Shown: positions 32,711-41,134 of the stretch, piece after piece
How positions within the stretch are numbered: the first letter of the stretch is position 1
Layout: every line of letters starts with the position of its first letter
Source of the DNA: Kitasatospora phosalacinea
Lineage (GTDB): Bacteria; Actinomycetota; Actinomycetes; Streptomycetales; Streptomycetaceae
Assembly (NCBI RefSeq): GCF_030268885.1
Contig: NZ_BSSA01000005.1
Coordinates: forward strand, 124,001-188,000
DNA: 64,000 nt
Direction of reading: 5' to 3'
Made by a program: the position numbers and the translations under genes
Notes under the pieces: model-generated
What the model saw: the letters and a program-made list of their open reading frames with translations, nothing else
What the model was told of the DNA's origin: nothing
Databases searched by the model: none

Positions 32711-33487
32711 TCAGGGCTGCTCGGCCAGGTCCGCCTCCAGGGCGCGGGCCGCCGCCTCCAGCACCGCCACCAGCGACTGCAGCCGGTGCGGGTCGTAGCG
32801 CACGCTCGGCATCGACACCGACAGTCCGGCCACCGCGGTCCCCGCTCCGTCCCGGACCGCCACCCCGACCGCGGTCAGGCCGCGTTCCGAGCGCTCCCGG
32901 TTGACCGCGAACCCGCCGCGCCGCGCCTTCGCCAACTCGGCCCGCAGAAGCGGCAGATCGGGGCGCTCGCCGGGCCGGTCCCGGTAGCGCTCGGGTGCGT
33001 AGACCTCCTCCAGCTGCTCGTCGGTCAGCTCGGCGAGCAGCAGCAGCCCGGCGGTGGTGCGGTGCGCCGGGAAGACCATGCCCTCGCGCGAGCCCACCCG
33101 CAGGGTCTGCGCGGACTCCACGCTGGCGATGAAGCGGGCGGTGTCGCCGGAGCGGACGATCAGGTTCACGGTCTCGTCCAGCACGTCCGCCGCCCGGCGC
33201 AGGTGCGGCAGCGCCGCCGGGCGCAGCCGGGAGACCAGCGAGCGCGAGTGCGCGGCCAGCTCCAGCACCGGGCCGGCCCGGTAGACCCGGTCGTCGCCCT
33301 GCACCGCGAAGTCCCGGTAGACCAGCATCCCCAGGATCCGGTGTGCCGTGGAGCGGGCCACGCCGAGGCGCTCGGCGACCTGCGAGACCGTCGCCCCGCC
33401 CTCCAGCTGCAGCATGGTCGCGGCCCGCAGCGCGTGGTCCACGCTGGCGATCGGGTAGGGCGGCGGGGTCTTCAGCGGCTTGTCCAC
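32711..33487 (-). CDS. IclR family transcriptional regulator (probable gentisate cluster regulator)
   Basis: 258 residues with GTG start at 33487. The N-terminal winged helix (HALRAATMLQLEGGATVSQVAERLGVARSTAHRILGMLVYRDFAVQGDDRVYRAGP) and the effector domain (VNLIVRSGDTARFIASVESAQTLRVGSREGMVFPAHRTTAGLLLLAEL) are standard for IclR. IclR proteins commonly control aromatic catabolism. It is transcribed divergently from the gentisate dioxygenase with 87 bases between the starts, so it most likely senses 3-hydroxybenzoate, gentisate or a downstream product. Confidence 0.88.
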   Translation of the reverse strand: MDKPLKTPPPYPIASVDHALRAATMLQLEGGATVSQVAERLGVARSTAHRILGMLVYRDFAVQGDDRVYRAGPVLELAAHSRSLVSRLRPAALPHLRRAADVLDETVNLIVRSGDTARFIASVESAQTLRVGSREGMVFPAHRTTAGLLLLAELTDEQLEEVYAPERYRDRPGERPDLPLLRAELAKARRGGFAVNRERSERGLTAVGVAVRDGAGTAVAGLSVSMPSVRYDPHRLQSLVAVLEAAARALEADLAEQP

Positions 33488-33574
33488 GGCGGGGCCTCTC
33501 GACGGCTGCTCGGCTCTCGTTCTGCTCTGAAGAATCTACCCGTTCTCCTGAGCGGGACGAGGCACGCTGAGCCC
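33488..33574. promoter_or_regulatory. Divergent promoter region of iclR and the gentisate operon
   Basis: An 87-base gap of lower GC content. CGTTCTGCTCTGA (33518-33530) and CGTTCTCCTGA (33541-33551) form an imperfect direct repeat 23 bases apart, possible IclR contact sites. TTCTGCTCTGAAGAA also has weak dyad symmetry. No unambiguous -35/-10 pair can be fixed. Confidence 0.4.
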
Positions 33575-34744
33575 GTGATCGAGTCCACCACCGCCCCAGA
33601 CACCGCAACGGGCTCCCCGGTCCGGCTCCAGGCCGTCGCCGCGGACGGGCAGCCCGAGGTCACCCCGGCGCTCCACGAGCTCTACCGGGGCTTCGAACAG
33701 GAGCTGCTCGTCCCGCTGTGGACCGAGATCGGCGACCTGATGCCCGCCCACCCCCGCTCGCAGGCCGCCGCGCACCTGTGGCGCTGGCAGCAGTTGCGCG
33801 AACTCGCGTCCCGAGCGGGCGAGTTGGTCCCGGTCGGGCGCGGCGGCGAGCGCCGGGCCATCGCGCTGGCCAACCCCGGGCTCGGCGGCCGCCCGTTCGC
33901 CACCCCCACCCTGTGGGCCGCCATCCAGTACCTGATGCCCGGCGAGGACGCCCCCGAGCACCGCCACACCCAGCACGCCTTCCGCTTCGTCGTCGAGGGC
34001 GAGGGCGTGTGGACGGTGGTCGGCCGCGACCCGGTCGCCATGCGCCGCGGCGACTTCCTCCCGCAGGCCGGCTGGAACTGGCACGCCCACCACAACGCCA
34101 CCAGCGAGCCGATGGCCTGGATCGACGGCCTCGACATCCCGTTCCAGTACACGAGCGAGACCCAGTTCTTCGAGTTCGGCCGCGACGCGATCTCCGCCGC
34201 CGAACGCGCCACCCCCGACCGCTCCCGCGCCGAACGCCTCTGGGGCCACCCCGGCCTGCGCCCCGTCGGTGCCGGGCGCCCCGGCCCCGGCAGCCCGCTG
34301 CTCGCCTACCGCTGGGAGCACACCGACCGGGCCCTGGCCGACCAGCTCGCCCTGGAGGCCGAGGGGTTCGGCGGCACCGTGGAACCCGGCCACGCCGCCG
34401 TCCGGTTCACCGACCCGGCCACCGCGGGCGACGTGCTGCCCACCATCCGGGCCGAGGTGCACCGGATCGCCCGCGGCGCCGAGACCGCGCCCGTCCGGGA
34501 GACCGGCTCCTCCGTCTACCAGGTCTTCGACGGCTCCGGAACCGTCACGGTCGGCGAGCGGACCTGGACGGTCAGCCGCGGCGACCTGTTCACCGTCCCG
34601 TCCTGGCAGCCGCTCTCGGTCCGCTCCGAGGCGGGCGCCACCGACTCCGACTCCGGCGCGCTCGACCTGTTCCGGTTCAGCGACGCCCCGATCTTCGAAG
34701 CCCTGCACCTGCAGCGCACCCACCCGGAAGGAACCACCCGATGA
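33575..34744 (+). CDS. Gentisate 1,2-dioxygenase
   Basis: GTG at 33575, 389 residues. A bicupin with LHELYRGFEQELLVPLWTEIGDLMP at the start, the metal-binding EHRHTQHAFRFVVEGEG (His129, His131) and GWNWHAHHNATSEPMAWIDGLDIPF, all characteristic of gentisate and 1-hydroxy-2-naphthoate dioxygenases. It opens the gentisate ring between C1 and C2 to give maleylpyruvate, using ferrous iron and oxygen. Context decides gentisate over hydroxynaphthoate: the following genes encode the hydrolase and mycothiol isomerase for maleylpyruvate. The stop overlaps the next start as ATGA. Confidence 0.92.
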   Translation: MIESTTAPDTATGSPVRLQAVAADGQPEVTPALHELYRGFEQELLVPLWTEIGDLMPAHPRSQAAAHLWRWQQLRELASRAGELVPVGRGGERRAIALANPGLGGRPFATPTLWAAIQYLMPGEDAPEHRHTQHAFRFVVEGEGVWTVVGRDPVAMRRGDFLPQAGWNWHAHHNATSEPMAWIDGLDIPFQYTSETQFFEFGRDAISAAERATPDRSRAERLWGHPGLRPVGAGRPGPGSPLLAYRWEHTDRALADQLALEAEGFGGTVEPGHAAVRFTDPATAGDVLPTIRAEVHRIARGAETAPVRETGSSVYQVFDGSGTVTVGERTWTVSRGDLFTVPSWQPLSVRSEAGATDSDSGALDLFRFSDAPIFEALHLQRTHPEGTTR

Positions 34745-35583
34745 AGCTCGCCACCCTCCGCACCGGCGGCACCACCCGCGCCGTCCGGCTCGACGGCGAC
34801 ACCCTGGTCGACCTCGGGCACCCCGACCTCGGCGCGCTGCTCGCCCGGGAGGACTGGGCGGCGGTCGCCGCCACCGCGACCGGCACCGCGTACCCGCTCG
34901 CGGGCGCCGAGTTCGCGCCCGTGGTGCCGCGGCCCTCCAAGGTGGTGTGCGTCGGCCTCAACTACCGCAACCACATCCAGGAGATGGGCCGCTACCTGCC
35001 CGAACACCCCACCCTGTTCGCCAAGTTCGCCGACGCGCTGATCGGCGCGGGCGACGACGTCCTGCGCCCCGCGGAGACCGAGGAGTTCGACTGGGAGGTC
35101 GAACTCGCCCTCGTCGTCGGCAAGACCGTGCGCCGCGCCCGCGGCGAGCAGGCCGAGGCCGCGATCGCCGGGTTCACCGTCCTCAACGACATCACCTGCC
35201 GCGACTGGCAGTTCCGGACCCGCGAGTGGCTCCAGGGCAAGACCTGGGACTCCAGCACCCCCGTCGGCCCCTACCTGGTCACCCCCGACGAACTGCCCGG
35301 CGGTGTCCGCCCCGCGCTCGACGTCACGCTCACCGTCGACGGCGAGACCCTGCAGTCCGACAACACCGGCGACCTGCTGTTCGACCCGGTCGCCCTGGTC
35401 GAGTACGTCTCCACCGTCGTCCGCCTCAACCCCGGCGACCTGATCGCCACCGGCACCCCCGGCGGCGTCGGCCACGCCCGCAAGCCCGCCCGCTACCTGC
35501 GCGGCGGCGAGACGGTCGTCACCGAGATCCAGGGCCTCGGCCGCCTGGAGAACCGGGTCGTCCGGGACGGCGGCGCCGCGTGA
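34741..35583 (+). CDS. Fumarylacetoacetate hydrolase family protein (fumarylpyruvate hydrolase)
   Basis: 280 residues, ATG overlapping the previous stop by four bases. Family motifs: VVCVGLNYRNHIQEMGRYLPEHPTLFAKFADALIG, the metal carboxylates in EEFDWEVELALVVG, and FTVLNDITCRDWQFRTREWLQGKTWDSSTPVGPYLV followed by ATGTPGGVG. In this operon the expected reaction is cleavage of fumarylpyruvate to fumarate and pyruvate. It is translationally coupled to the dioxygenase and to the isomerase that follows. Confidence 0.9.
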   Translation: MKLATLRTGGTTRAVRLDGDTLVDLGHPDLGALLAREDWAAVAATATGTAYPLAGAEFAPVVPRPSKVVCVGLNYRNHIQEMGRYLPEHPTLFAKFADALIGAGDDVLRPAETEEFDWEVELALVVGKTVRRARGEQAEAAIAGFTVLNDITCRDWQFRTREWLQGKTWDSSTPVGPYLVTPDELPGGVRPALDVTLTVDGETLQSDNTGDLLFDPVALVEYVSTVVRLNPGDLIATGTPGGVGHARKPARYLRGGETVVTEIQGLGRLENRVVRDGGAA

Positions 35584-36263
35584 GCACCCGCACCCCCGCG
35601 GACGCCCGCGGCTGGGCCGCCCGCGGCACCGAACTCTTCCTGGCCGCCGCCGCCCCGTTCGGCCCCGCCGAGTACGCCGCCCCCAGCCCGCTCCCCGGCT
35701 GGACCCGCGCCCACCTCGCCGCCCACCTCGCCGCGAACGCCGACGCCCTCGGCAACCTCGTCCACTGGGCCGCGACCGGCACCCCCACCCCGATGTACGC
35801 CTCCCCGGCGGAACGGCTCGCGGGCATCGAACGCGGACGCGCCCTGCCCGCCGCCGAACTCACCCACTGGGTAAGGGAATCCGCCGAACGGCTGGCCGCC
35901 GCGCTGGACGCCCTCACCCCCGAGCAGTGGCAGGCCCCCGTCGTCACCGCCCAGGGCCGCACCGTCCCCGCCGCCGAACTCCCCTGGCTGCGCGCCCGCG
36001 AAGCCTGCGTCCACGCGGTCGACCTGGCCGCGGGCGTCACCTTCGCCGACCTCCCGGCAGGCTTCCTCGCCGCGCTCTGCGAGGACGTCCTCGCCAAGCG
36101 GGCGCCCGCGTTCGCCCTGCGGACCCCGGACGGCAGCGTGCAGTGGCGCCCGGCGGACGACGGCGGCCTTCCCGTCGTGGAAGCCGAACTCCCTTCTCTG
36201 GCCGCCTACCTGACGAACCGTCAGCCCATTGAGGGTGCCCCGGCCCTCGGCCCCTGGCTCTGA
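35580..36263 (+). CDS. Mycothiol-dependent maleylpyruvate isomerase
   Basis: GTG at 35580 overlaps the preceding stop (GTGA); 227 residues. The DinB-like N-terminal helical bundle shows PLPGWTRAHLAAHLAANADALGNLV and the second metal motif REACVHAVDLAAG (Glu-x3-His-x2-Asp), matching the zinc site of the corynebacterial enzyme. It converts maleylpyruvate to fumarylpyruvate with mycothiol as cofactor, supporting an actinobacterial host. A dispersed-type repeat separates it from the hydroxylase gene downstream. Confidence 0.9.
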   Translation: MSTRTPADARGWAARGTELFLAAAAPFGPAEYAAPSPLPGWTRAHLAAHLAANADALGNLVHWAATGTPTPMYASPAERLAGIERGRALPAAELTHWVRESAERLAAALDALTPEQWQAPVVTAQGRTVPAAELPWLRAREACVHAVDLAAGVTFADLPAGFLAALCEDVLAKRAPAFALRTPDGSVQWRPADDGGLPVVEAELPSLAAYLTNRQPIEGAPALGPWL

Positions 36264-36269
36264 CCTTCG

Positions 36270-36345
36270 AGCCCCGCCCCGCGCCCGCGCCAGGGGCGCG
36301 GGGAACGGCGCCACCAGCCATCGACCCTCAGCAGGATCGCGATGC
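36270..36345 (+). repeat. Dispersed Streptomyces-type intergenic repeat with hairpin
   Basis: CCCCGCGCCC (36277-36286) and GGGCGCGGGG (36294-36303) are perfect complements, followed by GGCGCCACCAGCCATCGACC. The order (GC-rich hairpin, GGGGAACG, then ACCAGCCA) matches a short repeat I know to be widespread between Streptomyces genes. It sits within the gentisate operon and could weaken or process the transcript before the hydroxylase gene. Confidence 0.6.
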
Positions 36346-36398
36346 GCGGCGCAGCCCGTACCCCCTGCGCCCCTCCTCGATGCGGAAAGAAGCAGCTC

Positions 36399-37658
36399 AT
36401 GAACCCTCCCACCACCCCTGACGTGCTCGTCGTCGGCGGCGGCATCGGCGGTCTCGCGGCCGCGTTCGCGCTGGCCCGCAAGGGCCTGGCCGTGCGCGTG
36501 CTGGAGCGGGCGAAGGAGTTCGGGGAGGTCGGGGCCGGGCTGCAGCTCGCACCCAACTGCACCCGGATCCTCGCCGACCACGGCCTGCTGGACGAGGCGC
36601 GCGAACTGGGCGTCGTGCCCGAGGGCATGGTGATGCGCGACGCGCTGGACGCCCGCGAGCTGACCCGCCTCGACCTGCGCGACCTCGAACGGCGCTACGG
36701 CCACCCGTACTTGGTGATCCACCGCAGCGACCTGCACGGCATCTTCCTGCGCGCCTGCCGCCGGGCCGGGGTCGAGCTGCTGACCGACCGGACGGTGGTC
36801 GACTACGAGCAGGACGGCGACGGCGCCCGGGTCGTCCTGGAGGACGGCGGCGTCGAGCGGGCCCCGCTGGTGATCGCCGCGGACGGGCTGCACTCGGTGG
36901 CGCGGCGCAAGCTGGTCGGTGACGAGGTGGTCAGCTCCGACTACGTCGCCTACCGGGCCGCCGTCCCGATCGAGCAGGTCCGGGACAACGGGGTCGCCGA
37001 GCGCGACGTCACCGTGTACGTCGGCCCGCGCTGCCACTTCGTGCAGTACGCGCTGCGCGGCGGCGAGATGTTCAACCAGGTCGCGGTCTTCGAGTCGCCG
37101 AAGGCCAAGGCGGGCGAGGCGGACTGGGGCACCCCCGACGAGCTGGACGCCGCGTTCGCGGCGACCTGCGACACCGTCCGCGCCGGCATCCCGCTCATGT
37201 GGCGCGACCGCTGGTGGCAGATGATGGACCGTGACCCGGTGGAGACCTGGGTGCACGGCCGGATCGCCCTGCTCGGCGACGCCGCCCACCCGCCGCTGCA
37301 GTACATGGCGCAGGGCGCGATCATGGCGATCGAGGACGGCTGGGTGCTCGCCGAGCACGCCGCCCGGCTCGCCCGCGAGGGGGAACCCCCGCGCTGGGAC
37401 GCCGTGTTGGCCGCCTACCAGGCCGTCCGGGTCGAGCACTGCCACCGCGTCCAGCGCACCGCCCGGGCCTGGGGCGAACTCTGGCACCTGGACGGCGAGG
37501 CCCGCCTGCAGCGCAACGCCGTCCTGCGCGAACGGGCCGTCGACGACTACGCGTTCACCGACTGGATCTACGGCCCGACCGCGCTCACGCCCGACCAGGA
37601 ACCGCCGATGTTCACCCCCGTCCCGCTGGGCGCCCCCCGGGGGGCGGGGCACCCGTGA
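36399..37658 (+). CDS. 3-hydroxybenzoate 6-hydroxylase (FAD-dependent monooxygenase)
   Basis: 419 residues, ATG at 36399. FAD motif VLVVGGGIGGLAAAFALARKGLAVRVLERAKEFGEVGAGLQLAPN, the HRSDLH segment and the second FAD motif RIALLGDAAHPPLQYMAQGAIMAIED. The stretches YVGPRCHFVQYALRGGEMFNQVAVFESP and DRWWQMMDRDPVETW agree closely with the Rhodococcus 3-hydroxybenzoate 6-hydroxylase as I remember it. It forms gentisate from 3-hydroxybenzoate with NADH and oxygen, thus feeding the dioxygenase. Last gene of the operon; its stop is three bases from that of the convergent AI-2E-type transporter. Confidence 0.9.
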   Translation: MNPPTTPDVLVVGGGIGGLAAAFALARKGLAVRVLERAKEFGEVGAGLQLAPNCTRILADHGLLDEARELGVVPEGMVMRDALDARELTRLDLRDLERRYGHPYLVIHRSDLHGIFLRACRRAGVELLTDRTVVDYEQDGDGARVVLEDGGVERAPLVIAADGLHSVARRKLVGDEVVSSDYVAYRAAVPIEQVRDNGVAERDVTVYVGPRCHFVQYALRGGEMFNQVAVFESPKAKAGEADWGTPDELDAAFAATCDTVRAGIPLMWRDRWWQMMDRDPVETWVHGRIALLGDAAHPPLQYMAQGAIMAIEDGWVLAEHAARLAREGEPPRWDAVLAAYQAVRVEHCHRVQRTARAWGELWHLDGEARLQRNAVLRERAVDDYAFTDWIYGPTALTPDQEPPMFTPVPLGAPRGAGHP

Positions 37659-37661
37659 ACC

Positions 37662-38864
37662 TCAGCGGCGGTCGAGGTGGGGGAAGACGAACTCGTCCAG
37701 CAGCAGACCGAGGGCGACCGCGGCCGGGACGGCGACCAGCGCGCCGACGATGCCCAGCAGCGCGCCGCCGACCAGGACGGCCACGACGGTGACGAAGGGG
37801 TGGACGTCGACGGCGAACTTCATCGTCCGCGGCATGATCAGGTAGTCCTCCAGCAGCCGGAAGCCGATGTAGAAACCGGCCGTGGCCAGCGCGACCGGCC
37901 AGGAGACCGCGAGGGCGACCAGGCTGACGACGACGCCGCCGACGGTGGAGCCGACGATCGGCACCAGGTCCATCAGGGCCACGAACACGCCGAGGGCGGC
38001 GGCGTACGGCACGCCGACGGCGGCGCACCACACCGCGGTGGCGAGGCCGGCGATCGCGGAGGTGACCAGGTTGCCGAGCATGTAGCGTCCGGTGCGGGCG
38101 AGGATCTCCTCGGTGAGCTCGCGGGCCCGGTCGCGGTGGCTGCCCTTCACGAAGCGGTAGCAGAACTCCTTGATGTCGGGCATGTCGGCCATCAGGTACA
38201 GGGTCACGGTGGCGACCACGACCACCGAGGTGACGGTGTCGAGCAGCAGGCGGCCCGCGCCCAGCACCCCGCCCATCAGACCCGGTCCGCCGCTGCCGCC
38301 GAGGGCGTCCTTGGCCTGTTCGGCGAGGTGGAAGCGGTCCTCGATCCGGCCGAGCGCCGAGTGGTGGTCGTGCACCTGCTGCAGCCAGAGCGGGAGCCGC
38401 CGGGCCAGCACCCCGGCCTCCTGCCCCACCGGCGGGACCACCAGCAGCAGGAAGCCCGCCACCAGGAGCAGGAAGACGCCGAGCACGGTGGCCACCGCCC
38501 AGCCGCGCCGCAGCCGACGCCGGCACAGCGCGGCGACGACCGGCTCCAGGCTCACCGCGAGGAAGGCGGAGAGCAGCAGCAGGGTCAGGAACTCCTCCAG
38601 GCGCAGCAGTTGGCGGAAGAGGAACCAGCCGGTGAGCGCGCCGAGCGCCAGCCGCAGGCCGGTGGAGAACCCGGGCCACCGCGCCGGGGAGCGCCGGACC
38701 GGCGCCGTGGACGGCGTCGCGGACGGTGTCGCGGACGGTGTCGCGGACGGCGGGGGATCGGCCGCGGGAGCGGTCGGGGCGGTGTCGGCGGGCACCAGCA
38801 GCCGTCTGCGGATCCCGTCGGCGGCGCCGGTGGTGACGACGCGCAGTCCCGGTGGCATCTTCAT
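37662..38864 (-). CDS. AI-2E family (PerM-like) membrane transporter
   Basis: 400 residues, ATG 38864. After a cytosolic start with an Ala/Thr/Pro/Ser repeat region (about residues 28-55), about eight membrane helices follow in the UPF0118/AI-2E pattern: GWFLFRQLLRLEEFLTLLLLSAFLAVSLEP, VFLLLVAGFLLLVVPPVGQEA, a central loop, then YMLGNLVTSAIAGLATAVW, MDLVPIVGSTVGGVVVSLVAL and DYLIMPRTMKFAVDVHPFVTVVAVLVGGALLGIVGALVAVP. Substrate unknown; homologues include sodium/proton antiporters and the proposed AI-2 exporter. Confidence 0.87.
   Translation of the reverse strand: MKMPPGLRVVTTGAADGIRRRLLVPADTAPTAPAADPPPSATPSATPSATPSTAPVRRSPARWPGFSTGLRLALGALTGWFLFRQLLRLEEFLTLLLLSAFLAVSLEPVVAALCRRRLRRGWAVATVLGVFLLLVAGFLLLVVPPVGQEAGVLARRLPLWLQQVHDHHSALGRIEDRFHLAEQAKDALGGSGGPGLMGGVLGAGRLLLDTVTSVVVVATVTLYLMADMPDIKEFCYRFVKGSHRDRARELTEEILARTGRYMLGNLVTSAIAGLATAVWCAAVGVPYAAALGVFVALMDLVPIVGSTVGGVVVSLVALAVSWPVALATAGFYIGFRLLEDYLIMPRTMKFAVDVHPFVTVVAVLVGGALLGIVGALVAVPAAVALGLLLDEFVFPHLDRR
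38716..38751 (-). repeat. 12-base tandem repeat inside the AI-2E gene
   Basis: Three head-to-tail copies of GTCGCGGACGGT (last copy ending C) encode the repeated Pro-Ser-Ala-Thr of the transporter's cytosolic leader. Copy number may vary between strains by slippage without breaking the frame. Confidence 0.7.
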
Positions 38865-39096
38865 GGTCGTCGGTCCGTTCCGTTCGCGGCCGTGGTGCGG
38901 ATGGGGCGGGTGGGGCGGTGCGGGGACGCGGCACGGCCCCGGGCACCTCACCGGTGAGGGTGTTCGGTGCCCGGGGCCCGCTCGGCCGGGTGCTGCTCCA
39001 CCGGCCGCACCGCCGCGGCGGAGACGTGGGATCACGCCGGGGCGGCGTCGGTGTCCGCTGCCACTCGTGGTGCAGCGGAGCTCGGGGGAGGGTCGT

Positions 39097-39270
39097 TCAG
39101 CGCCGGAAGGCGTCCTTGACGTGCTCCCCGGCCTGCTTGAGGTCGCCCTCGGCCTGCTCGACCCGGCCCTCCGCCTCCAGGCGCTCGTTGCCGACCGCCT
39201 TGCCGACGTTCTCCTTGACGGCGCCCTTGATCTTCTCGCCGGTGTTCTCGGCCTTGTCGCCCGTTCCCAT
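39097..39270 (-). CDS. CsbD family stress protein
   Basis: 57 residues; ATG at 39270 preceded by GGAGGCGGAC. Sequence MGTGDKAENTGEKIKGAVKEN followed by GKAVGNERLEAEGRVEQAEGDLKQAGE is classic CsbD, a small hydrophilic, probably disordered protein induced by general stress through a sigma-B-type factor. It is divergent from a tiny hydrophobic protein gene, a pairing often seen in Streptomyces. I could not identify a clear sigma-B promoter in the 131-base gap. Confidence 0.88.
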   Translation of the reverse strand: MGTGDKAENTGEKIKGAVKENVGKAVGNERLEAEGRVEQAEGDLKQAGEHVKDAFRR

Positions 39271-39401
39271 GTCCGCCTCCTGGCTGCCGGTTCCTCGCTG
39301 ACGAACGGTCGGGTGCCCCGTTCCCGCCGGAAGATTCCGGTGAATATCCGAAGCGGTCCCGGGCAGCAGAGGCCGCGACAGTCGAGCCCCTGGAGGTCGT
39401 C

Positions 39402-39572
39402 GTGGTTCCCCTTCTGCTGGTCCTGCTCCTCGCCCTGCTGCTGTTCGGCGCCGGGTTCGCGGTGAAGGTCCTCTGGCTGGCCGCCGTGGTCGTCCTGGTG
39501 TTCTGGCTGGTCGGTTTCGCGGCCCGCGGCACCCACCCCTCCGGGGGCCGGCACCGCTGGTACCGCTGGTGA
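39402..39572 (+). CDS. Small hydrophobic membrane protein (56 aa)
   Basis: GTG at 39402 preceded by TGGAGG. The product starts VVPLLLVLLLALLLFGAGFA, then VKVLWLAAVVVLVFWLVGF, i.e. two membrane helices in a hairpin, with a short tail ending HRWYRW. It belongs to the very short hydrophobic proteins (Lmo0937-like) common in stress loci. Being opposite csbD fits a shared stress response. Too short for most gene finders, but its ribosome site and composition are convincing. Confidence 0.7.
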   Translation: MVPLLLVLLLALLLFGAGFAVKVLWLAAVVVLVFWLVGFAARGTHPSGGRHRWYRW

Positions 39573-39677
39573 CCCGTCCCCGGACCGCCTGACACTGACG
39601 CACCGCACCGCACCGCCCGGGGCCGGGCCCGCCGTTCCACCGGCGGGTCCGGCCCCGGCGGTGGTGCGGGCGGCAGA

Positions 39678-40976
39678 TCAGGCGAGGGCGAAGTGGCGCA
39701 GCCAGAGGTAGAGGGCGGAGACGGCGATGGTGGCGGCGGTGACGGGGAGGCCGTAGCGGGTGAAGGTCCAGAAGCTGATGGGTTGGCGGTCGCGTTCGGC
39801 GATGCCGAGGACGACGACGTTGGCGGAGGCGCCGATGGCGGTGGCGTTGCCGCCGAGGTCGGCGCCCAGGGCCAGGGCCCACCACAGGACGTGGCCGTAG
39901 GGCTGGCCGACGGTGTGGGCGAGGTCGGCGGTGATGGGGGCCATGGTGGCGACGTAGGGGATGTTGTCGACGACGCCGGACAGGACGGCGGAGGCGACGA
40001 GCAGGAGCATGACGGCGCCGAGGGGGTTGCCGCCGGTGGCGTCGGCGAGGGCCTCGGAGACGGTTTCGATGACGCCGGTCTCGATGAGGGCGCCGACCAT
40101 GACGAACAGTCCGGCGAAGAAGGCGAGGGTGGGCCACTCGACCTCGGCGAGGACGTCCTTGACCTCGGCCTTCGAGACCGCGACCAGGATCCCGGCGCCG
40201 AGCAGGGCGACCACGGACGGGGCGTAGTGGACGACGGGGTGGAGCACGAACCCGGCGATGACCAGGGCCAGGACGGCGAGGCCCTGGGTGAGCAGGCGGC
40301 GGTCGCGGATCGCCTCGCGCTCGTTGAGGGCCATGACTTCGGCGGCGCGCTGTTCGTCGTGGGTGAAGTGCTCCCGGAAGAGGAAGCGGCACATCACGAG
40401 CAGGACGGCGGTCAGGACGACGGCGAGCGGGGCGAGGTGGACGAGGAAGTCGTTGAAGGTCAGGCCGCCGCGGCCGGCGATGATGATGTTCGGCGGGTCG
40501 CCCACCAGCGTGGCGGTGCCGCCGATGTTGGAGGCGAAGACCTCGGCGATCAGGAACGGCGCGGCCTTCAGTCCCAGGCGCTTGCACACCAGCAGGGTGA
40601 CGGGGGCGACCAGGAGGACGGTGGTGACGTTGTCGAGCAGTGCGGAGGCGGCGGCGGTGATGACGACCAGCATGGCCATGACGTGGAAGGGCCGGGCACG
40701 GGCGCGCTTGACGGACCAGATGGCCAGGTACTCGAACAGGCCGGTGCGCTTGAGGACGCCGACGATCATCATCATGCCCGCGAGCAGGAAGACGACGTTC
40801 CAGTCGATGCCGGAGTCGGTGGAGAAGAACGCGGCCTCGTCGTCGGTGGCGCCGAGGGCGAGCATCGCGGCGGCGCCGCCGAGGGCGGCGGCGACGCGGT
40901 GGACCCACTCGGTGATGATCAGGACGTAGGCGGCGGCGAAGACCGCCAGCGCCGCCCAGGCGTGCCAGTCGTTCAC
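39678..40976 (-). CDS. ArsB/NhaD-type (SLC13/IT superfamily) membrane transporter
   Basis: 432 residues, GTG at 40976. About eleven membrane helices with IT superfamily landmarks: ITAAASALLDNVTTVLLVAPVTLLV, VFASNIGGTATLVGDPPNIIIAG, the second half VLSGVVDNIPYVATMAPIT and ALGADLGGNATAIGASANVVVLG. The paired NVTT...NIGGTAT and DNIPY...NATAIGASAN motifs are typical of NhaD/ArsB. Substrate (sodium/proton or a metalloid anion) cannot be decided. Its start codon overlaps the stop of a shortened CBS-domain frame, so translation may be coupled. Confidence 0.88.
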   Translation of the reverse strand: MNDWHAWAALAVFAAAYVLIITEWVHRVAAALGGAAAMLALGATDDEAAFFSTDSGIDWNVVFLLAGMMMIVGVLKRTGLFEYLAIWSVKRARARPFHVMAMLVVITAAASALLDNVTTVLLVAPVTLLVCKRLGLKAAPFLIAEVFASNIGGTATLVGDPPNIIIAGRGGLTFNDFLVHLAPLAVVLTAVLLVMCRFLFREHFTHDEQRAAEVMALNEREAIRDRRLLTQGLAVLALVIAGFVLHPVVHYAPSVVALLGAGILVAVSKAEVKDVLAEVEWPTLAFFAGLFVMVGALIETGVIETVSEALADATGGNPLGAVMLLLVASAVLSGVVDNIPYVATMAPITADLAHTVGQPYGHVLWWALALGADLGGNATAIGASANVVVLGIAERDRQPISFWTFTRYGLPVTAATIAVSALYLWLRHFALA

Positions 40977-41134
40977 GAGGCCCCCAGGAGTCGGCGCGGC
41001 AGGTGCGGGCCGGTGGTCACGCCGGGCAGGCGGTGCTCGGCGAGCAGCCGGGCGGCGTCCGGGGCCTGGTCGTCCGGGGCCTGGTCGTCCGGGGTGACGG
41101 TGGGGGAGGGTGCGGCGAGGTCACGTGCGCGCAT
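40973..41134 (-). pseudogene. Truncated CBS-domain gene coupled to the transporter
   Basis: ATG at 41134 opens a 53-residue frame, MRARDLAAPSPTVTPDDQ through AARLLAEHRLPGV, which looks like the start of the CBS-domain proteins that usually precede this transporter in actinobacteria. The frame then switches to TTGPHLPRRLLGAS and stops, far short of the normal length of about 140. The stop overlaps the transporter GTG as GTGA, as an intact gene would. A 15-base direct repeat (GGGGCCTGGTCGTCC twice) encodes QAPDDQAPDD. I infer internal deletion of a CBS gene. Confidence 0.5.

Noticed and set aside
38716-38751. CRISPR-like array of short repeats
   Set aside because: The 12-base units are head-to-tail without spacers and encode an in-frame Pro-Ser-Ala-Thr repeat in a transporter.
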